Source: Hungateiclostridiaceae bacterium UBA3922
GTDB lineage: Bacteria; Bacillota; Clostridia; Acetivibrionales; DTU013
Length of the DNA: 15,114 nucleotides
Direction of reading: 5' to 3'
NCBI GenBank assembly: GCA_002386045.1
Contig: DGEQ01000155.1
Coordinates: 1 to 15,114, forward strand
Every line of letters starts with the position of its first letter. Position 1 is the stretch's first letter. Of this stretch, positions 5,798-12,390 are shown one piece after another. The notes beneath the pieces were generated by a model. That model searched no databases. It saw only the letters and a list, made by a program, of their open reading frames with translations, and was not told the origin of the DNA. The position numbers were made by a program, and so were the translations under genes.

Positions 5798-8257
5798 ATG
5801 AACGAGAAAGAAATACTGAAAATATCGGGAATGTCATGTGCGGCCTGTGCTGCAAGGATCGAAAAGAAACTCGGCGCGATGGATGGCATCCGGAGCGCGG
5901 CAGTGAACCTTGCTTCTGAGAAGGCTGCCGTAGAGTATGACAGTTCGAAGGTAAAGGTATCCGACATAATAAAGGCCGTCGAGTCCCTTGGATATAGGGC
6001 TGAGCGTGCTGCCGAACTCAGTGTTGACAGGGAGAAGGAGCAGAGGGAGAAAGAAACAGGGCACCTCCGTCTCGAACTCATCGTCTCTGCCGTGCTTACC
6101 GCTCCGCTGCTGCTGTCGATGCTGTTGATGGTAGTTGGCGCCGACGTGACGTTTTTGCACTTTCTGCACAATGAATATTTCCAGCTTGCCGTTGCAACGC
6201 CGGTACAGTTCATCATAGGTTCAAGGTTCTACAGGAATGCATACCATGCACTCAGGGCGAAAAGTCCCAACATGGACGTGCTTATTGCCATGGGCACCAC
6301 GGCTGCGTATTTCTTCAGCATATACAATGCTTTCTTTGCCGGGCACGGGCACGGGATGAAAGAACTGTACTTTGAGTCGGGCGCCGTGATAATCACGCTT
6401 ATACTGCTCGGCAAATACCTCGAAGCGGCGGCGAAGGGAAGGACTTCCGAAGCGATCAGGAAGCTGATGGGCCTGCAGGCGAAAACCGCGAGGGTCATAA
6501 GGGACGGGAAGGAAACAGATATCCCGGTGGAGGAGGTCGTGCCGGGGGATGTGGTGATCGTGCGGCCAGGGGAGAAGATCCCCGTTGACGGAAGGATCAT
6601 CGAGGGTGGATCGGCCGTGGACGAATCGATGATTACCGGCGAAAGCATCCCCGTTGATAAAAAACCCGGCGACGAAGTCGTCGGTGCGACCATCAACAAG
6701 TTCGGCACATTCAGGTTTGAAGCGACCAGGGTCGGGAAGGACACTGTGCTTTCGCAGATAATCAGGATGGTTGAGGACGCGCAGGGTTCCAAGGCGCCGA
6801 TACAGAAAATAGCCGACAGGGTATCGGGCATTTTCGTACCGGTGGTGCTCGGGATCGCGCTGGTGACGTTCCTGGCATGGTGGCTTGCAGTGGGAGATCT
6901 GGCCAACGGCATAATAAGCGCGGTTTCGGTGTTGGTCATCGCCTGTCCGTGCGCCCTCGGGCTGGCGACGCCGACGGCGATAATGGTAGGTACCGGCAGG
7001 GGAGCCGAACACGGCATACTGATCAAGGGCGGCGAGTACCTGGAAATGGCGTACAAGCTTGATGCCATAGTGCTTGACAAGACCGGTACCATCACCAGGG
7101 GACAGCCGGAAGTGACCGACGTGGTCCCCCTCGGCGGCATGGCACGCGGCGAAGTGCTCCGCCTGGCTGCTGCGGCGGAAAAGGGTTCTGAACACCCGCT
7201 TGGCGCTGCAATATATGGACACGGCAAAAACGAACTCGACGCCATACCTGATGCCACGCAGTTCGCCGCAGTCCCCGGGAAGGGCGTCAGGGCCGTCGTA
7301 GATGGAATGGAAATATATATCGGCACGCGGGTACTCATGCAGGAAGCCGGCATTGCGACCGGACCTGCGGAAGAGGTCATAGCCGGGCTTGAGGATGAAG
7401 GGAAGACGGCGATGCTTATGGCGGCTGACGGCAGGCTGGAAGCCGTCATAGCAGTGGCCGATACGCTTAAAGAGAACTCGAAGGAAGCTATCGACGCACT
7501 CAAAGAGATGGGTATCGGGATCTACATGATCACCGGCGACAATAAGCGGACCGCCGCTGCCATAGCAAGGCAGGCCGGCATCGAAAATGTGCTGGCGGAA
7601 GTCCTGCCCGGGCACAAGGCCGAGGAAGTCGAAAAGCTCAAAAAACAGGGGAAGAAGGTCGCCATGGCCGGCGACGGTATAAACGACGCCCCGGCGCTGG
7701 CTACGGCCGATATCGGGATCGCGATGGGCACAGGCACGGATGTCGCGATCGAAGCCGCGGACATCACCCTGCTGCGCGGCGATCTTATGCTGATCCCTGC
7801 CGCGATACGCCTGTCGAGGAGGACAATGCGCAAGATAAAACAGAACCTGTTCTGGGCATTCATATACAACATCATCGGTATACCCTTTGCGGCCTTCGGC
7901 CTGCTCAACCCGATGATAGCCGGCGGAGCGATGGCGTTCAGCTCGGTATCGGTCGTATCGAATTCTCTGAGCCTCAAAAGATTCGACCCCGTTAAGGGAA
8001 AGCGTGAAAAAACCAGATCATTACCAGAGGAGGAATTGCTCATGTCGAAGGAAAATGTATGTCTTACGGTCAACGGGATGTCCTGCAGCCATTGTGAAAA
8101 CAGCGTCAAAAAGGCCGTAGGGGCACTGGACGGGGTGGACACCGTCAGTGTGGACCTTGCAGGCAAAAAGGTCTGCGTGGAGTATGACCCGGCGAAGGTA
8201 AGCGTCGACTCGATTGCGGCGGCAATAGAAGACCAGGGTTACGAAGTGGTCAGGTAA
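5798..8257 (+). CDS. copA: Copper-translocating P1B-type ATPase with C-terminal CopZ-like domain
   Basis: The 819-residue product is a copper-exporting P-type ATPase of the inner membrane. An N-terminal HMA domain carries GMSCAAC (Cys14, Cys17). The membrane part holds the ion-binding CPC motif (383-385). The TGES actuator loop is at 280-283, the phosphorylated Asp427 lies in DKTGT, the nucleotide-binding His-Pro is at 466-467, and the hinge is GDGINDAPAL (from 625). The pump ends normally at NSLSLKRF. A charged linker then leads into a second HMA domain (about 749-819) with MSCSHC (Cys763, Cys766), closer to the soluble chaperone CopZ than to an N-terminal repeat. The start ATG follows GTGAGGT by about 10 bases; an in-frame GTG at 5717 would add 27 residues that do not resemble the family. 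No csoR or copY gene adjoins it, and I see no clear copper operator in the 226 bases before it. Ion choice (Cu+) is inferred from CPC and the HMA motifs. Confidence 0.93.
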   Translation: MNEKEILKISGMSCAACAARIEKKLGAMDGIRSAAVNLASEKAAVEYDSSKVKVSDIIKAVESLGYRAERAAELSVDREKEQREKETGHLRLELIVSAVLTAPLLLSMLLMVVGADVTFLHFLHNEYFQLAVATPVQFIIGSRFYRNAYHALRAKSPNMDVLIAMGTTAAYFFSIYNAFFAGHGHGMKELYFESGAVIITLILLGKYLEAAAKGRTSEAIRKLMGLQAKTARVIRDGKETDIPVEEVVPGDVVIVRPGEKIPVDGRIIEGGSAVDESMITGESIPVDKKPGDEVVGATINKFGTFRFEATRVGKDTVLSQIIRMVEDAQGSKAPIQKIADRVSGIFVPVVLGIALVTFLAWWLAVGDLANGIISAVSVLVIACPCALGLATPTAIMVGTGRGAEHGILIKGGEYLEMAYKLDAIVLDKTGTITRGQPEVTDVVPLGGMARGEVLRLAAAAEKGSEHPLGAAIYGHGKNELDAIPDATQFAAVPGKGVRAVVDGMEIYIGTRVLMQEAGIATGPAEEVIAGLEDEGKTAMLMAADGRLEAVIAVADTLKENSKEAIDALKEMGIGIYMITGDNKRTAAAIARQAGIENVLAEVLPGHKAEEVEKLKKQGKKVAMAGDGINDAPALATADIGIAMGTGTDVAIEAADITLLRGDLMLIPAAIRLSRRTMRKIKQNLFWAFIYNIIGIPFAAFGLLNPMIAGGAMAFSSVSVVSNSLSLKRFDPVKGKREKTRSLPEEELLMSKENVCLTVNGMSCSHCENSVKKAVGALDGVDTVSVDLAGKKVCVEYDPAKVSVDSIAAAIEDQGYEVVR
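8026..8033 (+). promoter_or_regulatory. Internal ribosome binding site inside copA at the chaperone boundary
   Basis: AGAGGAGG lies 8 bases before an in-frame ATG at 8042. It is as good as any start signal in this window. In the copA frame the same bases encode the linker residues PEEELL. Position, spacing and frame all fit separate initiation of the CopZ-like domain. Confidence 0.6.
8042..8257 (+). CDS. copZ: Possible free CopZ-like copper chaperone made from an internal start in copA
   Basis: This is the C-terminal 71 codons of the CopA reading frame read from its own ATG, which follows AGAGGAGG by 8 bases. The product is exactly one HMA domain. It has a beta strand (VCLTVNG), the copper-binding loop MSCSHC, a first helix (ENSVKKAVGAL) and the closing 'I.DQGYEVV'. 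Size and motif match CopZ, which carries Cu(I) to CopA in the cytoplasm. The domain is certain. Separate translation is an inference from the start signal. It is not a separate gene, since the frame is open straight through from the pump. Confidence 0.5.
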   Translation: MSKENVCLTVNGMSCSHCENSVKKAVGALDGVDTVSVDLAGKKVCVEYDPAKVSVDSIAAAIEDQGYEVVR

Positions 8258-8282
8258 ACGGTTTTCACAGGTCGTATTTTTT
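8240..8282 (+). terminator. Weak possible terminator at the end of copA
   Basis: TACGA (8240-8244) pairs with TCGTA (8272-8276), and GTGG (8246-8249) pairs with TCAC (8265-8268), with a small internal loop between and a wide apical loop. Six T follow at once. The stem overlaps the copA stop and the end of the convergent gene, so it would be shared by both. Confidence 0.3.
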
Positions 8283-8597
8283 GGGATCGAACTTGTCCGA
8301 CTCGCACCTTTCCAGCATTTCCGAGATGAACTGCTCCTCGTCGTCGGGCACGCTTTCAAGCTGCGCTTCCATTGCATCCAGCCAGGAAGTTTCCCTTTCG
8401 TCGATGATGACACGGCCCTCCCCGACTGCACTGCGAAGTTCGCTTACGGCTGCGAGGGCCGCTGCCCTGGAACGCCTGAACGGCGTGTCTTCCTTTATGA
8501 TTTCACTGGAGATGGCAAACACCACATCCGGGCGCAGTACGTATGCCTGGGGGTCATACCTGCTGTAAGCCGACGGGCAATCGCGTGCCGGCGTCAA
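8265..8597 (-). CDS. Hypothetical acidic protein, 110 residues
   Basis: I do not recognise this protein. It is soluble, with no signal peptide or membrane segment. The second half is strongly acidic and helical in character (ETSWLDAMEAQLESVPDDEE), and the last residues are DKFDPKKYDL. Codon use, with frequent AGG for Arg and GAA for Glu, matches the neighbouring genes, and the opposite strand gives only a low-complexity Ser-rich frame, so it is probably real. The start is uncertain: the furthest in-frame start is TTG with no good ribosome binding site, and paired GTG codons lie at residues 25-26. Its stop is 7 bases from the copA stop, tail to tail. A structured inverted repeat and a possible promoter lie upstream (8629-8740). 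Confidence 0.55.
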   Translation of the reverse strand: MTPARDCPSAYSRYDPQAYVLRPDVVFAISSEIIKEDTPFRRSRAAALAAVSELRSAVGEGRVIIDERETSWLDAMEAQLESVPDDEEQFISEMLERCESDKFDPKKYDL

Positions 8598-8628
8598 GCC
8601 GTCCGTTGATTGCCGGTCACCACACTGC

Positions 8629-8683
8629 CTACGGAGGTCTTTGGGATACCAGGGACCGACAGCGGCTTTTTAGGACTCCGTAG
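8629..8683. repeat. Inverted repeat with a nested hairpin
   Basis: CTACGGAG (8629-8636) and CTCCGTAG (8676-8683) are a perfect 8-base inverted repeat 39 bases apart. Inside the loop, GGTCTTTGG (8636-8644) and CCAGGGACC (8649-8657) form a 9-bp helix with a GATA loop if transcribed on the plus strand (two G-U pairs). On the minus strand the two wobble pairs become mismatches. It lies between the 110-residue gene and the T-box promoter. It may be part of an untranslated leader or a small RNA; I do not recognise a family. Confidence 0.4.
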
Positions 8684-8711
8684 ACAGGAGGGCCGGAAAA
8701 ATCAAAAAGGT

Positions 8712-8740
8712 ATTGTAATTGCTAAAAACTGTGGTTATAA
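8712..8740 (-). promoter_or_regulatory. Tentative promoter for the 110-residue protein, overlapping the T-box promoter
   Basis: On the reverse strand TTATAA (8740-8735) and TACAAT (8717-8712) are 17 bases apart. The -10 matches five of six bases and the -35 four of six. It occupies the same bases as the plus-strand promoter but faces the other way. AT-richness alone could produce this match. Confidence 0.3.
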
Positions 8741-8741
8741 T
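8713..8741 (+). promoter_or_regulatory. Sigma-A promoter of the aspS-gatCAB operon
   Basis: TTGTAA (8713-8718) and a perfect TATAAT (8736-8741) are exactly 17 bases apart. Transcription should begin near 8748, just before the T-box stem I. This is the best promoter in the window. Confidence 0.8.
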
Positions 8742-8747
8742 AATATA

Positions 8748-9071
8748 AACATATCAAAACGATAACGCGATGAAGAAGAGAGTAAGTGCAATGCTGATCC
8801 ACAGCGAGCGGAGGACAGTGGGAGCTCCGCATGAGGCGTGCACCGAAGAACACTTCCGAGCACCCGTCCGAAATCCTTGTGAAAGTAGGCGCGGGCGGCT
8901 TTCCCCCGATAAAGGGAATAGGTATCGCCAGGGCCTGTATCGTTTACGATGGGGTAACCGGAAGGCCGTACCGAAATGAGGTGAGCCTGTTTGTTATCAG
9001 GCTAATCAGGGTGGCACCGCGGATTGCATATCCCGTCCCTGAACGATCTATCGTTCGGGGACGGGATTTTT
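8748..9071 (+). promoter_or_regulatory. T-box riboswitch, Asn type (specifier AAC), controlling aspS-gatCAB
   Basis: The leader has the expected parts in order. Stem I opens with GATGAAGAAGAGAGTAAG, and its helix pairs GTGCA with TGCAC (8839-8843). The apical AG-bulge region reads GGACAGTGGGAGCTCC. The specifier loop reads GAAGAAC, placing AAC (Asn) at 8849-8851 after the loop-E GAA. Stem III is AGCCTG (8984-8989) with CAGGCT (8998-9003). The conserved T-box AGGGTGGCACCGCGG lies at 9008-9022. Its UGGC would pair with a GCCA acceptor end, so discriminator base G, as in bacterial tRNA(Asn). The antiterminator CAGGG (9007-9011) with CCCTG (9037-9041) excludes the terminator that follows. Uncharged tRNA should therefore allow read-through into the operon. 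Transcript start and outer limits are estimates. Confidence 0.93.
9030..9071 (+). terminator. T-box regulated intrinsic terminator
   Basis: The two arms (9030-9047 and 9050-9067) are complementary along their length apart from one G-U pair, with a tiny loop. A run of T follows (9067-9071). The left arm shares CCCTG with the antiterminator, which is the expected switch. Confidence 0.92.
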
Positions 9072-9110
9072 GATTTTATCCGGACATAAGAGCGAAAGGA
9101 GGCGACAGGC

Positions 9111-10400
9111 ATGAAAAGATCGTACGTGGCCGATGTGTTCGCAGGCAGTGCTGAAAAAGTATTGGTAAAGGGTTGGGTGCACAATATAAACCGTGTAGGG
9201 AAAACGGCTTTCGTGACCCTGAGGGACAGGACCGGCATGATCCAGGTCGTGGCCGACAGTGCCATGACGCGGGACTTGAGGCTCGAGATGAGCATAGAGG
9301 CAGCCGGGAACAGGGTCGTGAATGACAGGGCTCCTTCAGGAGTGGAGATACATGCGGACTCAGTAAAAATACTCGGGACAGTCTGCTATGACATGCTGCC
9401 CTTCGAGATCAACAAGCCGAAGATCAGGGCTTCGCTCGAGACCCGGCTTGACCACAGGACCATCAGCCTGAGGCCGGCCAAAAGCCGTGCCGTGTTCAGG
9501 GTGCAGCAGGAAATCGAAGAGGCGTTCAGGAGCTATTTCAGGGATCATGGGTTCACGCAGATCCATACGCCGAAAATAATCAGCAGCGCAACCGAGGGCG
9601 GATCCGAGATGTTCACCGTGGACTTCTTCGGTAAGCGGGCATTCCTTGCCCAGAGCCCCCAGTTTTACAAGCAGATGATGGTCGGCGCAGGTTTTGAAAG
9701 GGTGTTTGAAATAGGGCATGCTTACAGGGCTGAACTGCACAACACGTGGAGACACCTGGGAGAATACGTGAGCATGGACGTGGAGATGGGCTTCATTGAG
9801 AGCTATGAGGACCTGATGGACCTGGAGGAAGGATATATCAACTGCCTTTTCAGGCACCTCAGGACTGTATGTGCGGCCGAGCTTGAAATGTTCGGCGTAT
9901 CACTGCCCGACAATGTAAAGATACCCAGGATCCCGCTGGCGCAGGCACAGCGTATCGTGCTTGAGAAATACGGCAGGCGGTCGCCGGCCGGCGGTCTTGA
10001 CGCGGAAGGAGAAAAGCTTTTTTCCGAATACATGAGGGAAGAGCATGGGACGGATTTCGTCTTCCTGACGAAATATCCGGTGTCCAAGAGGCCGATGTAC
10101 ACCATGCCCGATCCTGAAAACCCTGATTTGACACAAAGCTTCGACCTGATATATAAAGGACTTGAGATAACCACAGGCAGCCAGAGGATCCATGATTATG
10201 AAATGTTGAAGAGGAATATCGAAAAGTTCGGGCTTGACCCCGAAAACTTCAGGTCCTACCTCGACAGTTTCAGGTACGGGATGCCGCCGCACGGAGGCTT
10301 TGCCATCGGCCTTGAGAGGCTTACCATGAAGCTGCTGGATCTTGACAACATCCGTGAAGCGACGTTGTTCCCGAGGGACATCAAAAGGCTGGAGCCGTGA
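9111..10400 (+). CDS. aspS: Archaeal-type aspartyl-tRNA synthetase (AspS2), probably non-discriminating
   Basis: The 429-residue product is a class IIb synthetase. It has an N-terminal OB-fold anticodon-binding domain (about 1-105, VKGWVHNI) and a catalytic core. TPKIISSATEGGSEMF precedes motif 2 (RAELHNTWRHLGEYVSMDVEM), KYPVSKRPMYTMP follows, and motif 3 is GGFAIGLERL. It lacks the large insertion of bacterial AspRS, so it is the short archaeal type. The HNTWRHLGE pattern marks AspRS rather than AsnRS. His24 after GWV and Pro75 in RAPSGVEI correspond to residues reported for non-discriminating AspS2, which charges both tRNA(Asp) and tRNA(Asn). Linkage to gatCAB and an Asn T-box supports this. 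A strong AAAGGAGG lies 8 bases before the ATG. It is first in the operon, 39 bases after the terminator. Confidence 0.92.
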   Translation: MKRSYVADVFAGSAEKVLVKGWVHNINRVGKTAFVTLRDRTGMIQVVADSAMTRDLRLEMSIEAAGNRVVNDRAPSGVEIHADSVKILGTVCYDMLPFEINKPKIRASLETRLDHRTISLRPAKSRAVFRVQQEIEEAFRSYFRDHGFTQIHTPKIISSATEGGSEMFTVDFFGKRAFLAQSPQFYKQMMVGAGFERVFEIGHAYRAELHNTWRHLGEYVSMDVEMGFIESYEDLMDLEEGYINCLFRHLRTVCAAELEMFGVSLPDNVKIPRIPLAQAQRIVLEKYGRRSPAGGLDAEGEKLFSEYMREEHGTDFVFLTKYPVSKRPMYTMPDPENPDLTQSFDLIYKGLEITTGSQRIHDYEMLKRNIEKFGLDPENFRSYLDSFRYGMPPHGGFAIGLERLTMKLLDLDNIREATLFPRDIKRLEP

Positions 10401-10454
10401 CGGTTTCCGGGTCCATGAGAAAATATGCGATTACTGCGCGGAGGAGTGTGGCTT

Positions 10455-10742
10455 ATGAAGATATCGAAAGAAGACGTTGTCTATATCGCGAAGCTGGCGA
10501 AGCTGCGTTTCAGCGAAGATGAAATCGAAAAGCTGACCGGCGAGTTCGAAAGCATCCTCGATTACTTCCGGTCCATCGACAGGATGGACCTTGAAAACGT
10601 GGATCCGGACGAGTTCGCGGACAGAAGGGAAACGGTATCCAGGGCCGATGAGAACGTGATCTTCGGGGACAGGGAGAAATTGTTCAGGAACGCGGGATCC
10701 ATGCGCGGGACATTCATACAGGTCCCAAGGATCCTTGACTGA
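10455..10742 (+). CDS. gatC: Asp/Glu-tRNA amidotransferase subunit C
   Basis: The 95-residue product has the usual GatC length and N-terminal pattern (DVVYIAKLAKLRFSEDEIEK) and a typical C-terminal half ('R.D.v.....re.lf.nA.....g.f.VPriL'). GatC wraps around GatA and stabilises the GatCAB complex, which turns Asp-tRNA(Asn) into Asn-tRNA(Asn) and Glu-tRNA(Gln) into Gln-tRNA(Gln). GGAGGAG lies 8 bases before the chosen ATG; an upstream in-frame start would add 10 residues (from MRLLRG) without family resemblance. It sits 54 bases after aspS and 14 bases before gatA, in one transcript with both. Confidence 0.93.
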   Translation: MKISKEDVVYIAKLAKLRFSEDEIEKLTGEFESILDYFRSIDRMDLENVDPDEFADRRETVSRADENVIFGDREKLFRNAGSMRGTFIQVPRILD

Positions 10743-10756
10743 CGGGAGGTGTCCGG

Positions 10757-12235
10757 ATGAGCGGCGGTATTACGGGAACGCATGGAAACGACTTCGGTCT
10801 CATGAGCGTACGGGAGATCAGCGCCGGGGTGGCCGCGGGCAGGTACTCGGCTTCTGAGATCACCCGGATGTGCGTTGAGAGAATAAAGTCGACAGACGGC
10901 GAAACGGGAGCTTTCCTGACTGTCTGTGAAGAAACTGCCATTGCGCAGGCCAAGGCGGTGGATGAGAAGATAAGGAGCGGGAAGAAGCCCGGGAAGCTGG
11001 CGGGGGTGCCGGTGGCGGTCAAGGACAACATCTGCACCGACGGCATCAGGACCACATGTGCGTCCAGGATGCTTGAGGATTACATCCCGCCGTACAATGC
11101 AACGGTCGTTGAGAAATTGATAAGCGAGGATGCCGTCATCATCGGCAAGACCAATATGGACGAATTCGCGATGGGTTCGTCGACCGAGAATTCAGCGTTT
11201 AAAATCACGAGGAACCCGAGGGATACCGACAGGGTCCCTGGCGGCTCGTCCGGCGGGTCGGCCGCGGCCGTCGCTGCGGGGATGGTGCCGGCGGCGCTGG
11301 GGTCCGACACCGGCGGGTCCATAAGGCAGCCTGCCGCTTTTTGCGGGATCGTCGGACTGAAGCCTACCTACGGGCTTGTATCACGGTATGGGCTCATCGC
11401 GTTCGGTTCTTCCCTCGACCAGGTCGGGCCCATGACAAAAACGGTGGAGGACTGCGCCCTGATGCTGGAAGTCATCCAGGGCATGGACGTCAGGGACAGC
11501 ACGTCGCACAGGGGCAAATACCCGCAGGATTATGCGGGCAGGCTCGGTGAAGGGATAAGGGACTTCAGGATCGCCGTGCTCAAAGAGTTCTTCACGGACG
11601 GGCTCGACGGAGAGATCGCTTCGGCCGTCAGGGATAGCGCAAGGCGCCTTGAAGGGCTTGGCGCGGCGGTGGACGAGGTGTCCCTGCCCGCGGCAGGTGA
11701 CGGGCTGGCGGCATATTATATAATTTCTTCCGCTGAGGCGAGTTCAAACCTGGCAAGGTACGACGGGATACGTTACGGTCACAGGCCGAAGGAATTCGCA
11801 GACGTGGACGAACTGATGGAGAAGGCGAGGAGCGAGGGCTTCGGCACTGAAGTGAAGCGGAGGATAATGCTCGGCACGTATGCCCTGTCGTCCGGTTATT
11901 ATGACGCGTACTACAAAAGGGCGCAGAAGTACAGGAAGCTGCTGAGGAGCCAGCTGGCCGGTGTGTTTGAAAAATATGACCTGATACTGGGACCCACGTC
12001 GCCGGTACTGCCGTTCAGAATCGGCGAGAGGATCGGGGACCCGCTCAGCATGTACCTTGCCGACGTATATACGATCATCGTGAACCTGGCAGGGCTCCCG
12101 GCGATATCGGTTCCCTGCGGATCCAGCCGTGACGGGCTTCCCATCGGGCTCCAGCTCATCGGGCCGCATTTCGGAGAGACGGTGATACTGCAGGCGGCCT
12201 ACGCACTGGAGCAGGAACTGAAGCTGGAGCCGTGA
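10757..12235 (+). CDS. gatA: Asp/Glu-tRNA amidotransferase subunit A (amidase)
   Basis: The 492-residue product is an amidase-signature enzyme that frees ammonia from glutamine for the amidation done by GatB. The Ser-cisSer-Lys triad is visible: Lys89 in VAVKDNI, the cis-Ser in PGGSSGGSAAAVA (Ser164 by spacing to known GatA), and nucleophile Ser188 in GSDTGGSIRQPAAFCG. KPTYGLVSRYGLIAFGSSLDQVGP is the usual GatA signature, here seen in pieces across residues 203-226. The N-terminus is about 13 residues longer than most GatA; a Met16 start would remove this, but only the first ATG has a ribosome binding site (GGGAGGT, 7 bases upstream). It follows gatC by 14 bases. Confidence 0.95.
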   Translation: MSGGITGTHGNDFGLMSVREISAGVAAGRYSASEITRMCVERIKSTDGETGAFLTVCEETAIAQAKAVDEKIRSGKKPGKLAGVPVAVKDNICTDGIRTTCASRMLEDYIPPYNATVVEKLISEDAVIIGKTNMDEFAMGSSTENSAFKITRNPRDTDRVPGGSSGGSAAAVAAGMVPAALGSDTGGSIRQPAAFCGIVGLKPTYGLVSRYGLIAFGSSLDQVGPMTKTVEDCALMLEVIQGMDVRDSTSHRGKYPQDYAGRLGEGIRDFRIAVLKEFFTDGLDGEIASAVRDSARRLEGLGAAVDEVSLPAAGDGLAAYYIISSAEASSNLARYDGIRYGHRPKEFADVDELMEKARSEGFGTEVKRRIMLGTYALSSGYYDAYYKRAQKYRKLLRSQLAGVFEKYDLILGPTSPVLPFRIGERIGDPLSMYLADVYTIIVNLAGLPAISVPCGSSRDGLPIGLQLIGPHFGETVILQAAYALEQELKLEP

Positions 12236-12390
12236 CGGCAGGGCAGGCGGGCAAACTACCCGGATCATGGCGTGATTATTATAGTGCGAGAGCCTGTATG
12301 AAACAGCCGGCTGTGACGATGCAGGAAACAGCAGCAGCGGCTGCAGCTGAAGCATGCGGTCAAGGAAAATGAGGCAGGGAGGTTGTCCTG

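Noticed and set aside
6221..7615. 464-codon and 424-codon minus-strand frames opposite copA
   Set aside because: Both lie within the well-supported ATPase and show no family pattern. One is Ser/Pro/Thr-rich, as expected of a shadow.
8006..8014. A-rich run (A6 then CC) in the copA linker as a frameshift site like that of E. coli copA
   Set aside because: In the actual reading frame the codons are GAA AAA ACC, which is not a proper slippery heptamer, and the zero frame already runs into the chaperone domain.
8770..9073. Short plus-strand frames inside the T-box leader
   Set aside because: The bases are fully explained by the conserved T-box structures, and the peptides have no family resemblance.
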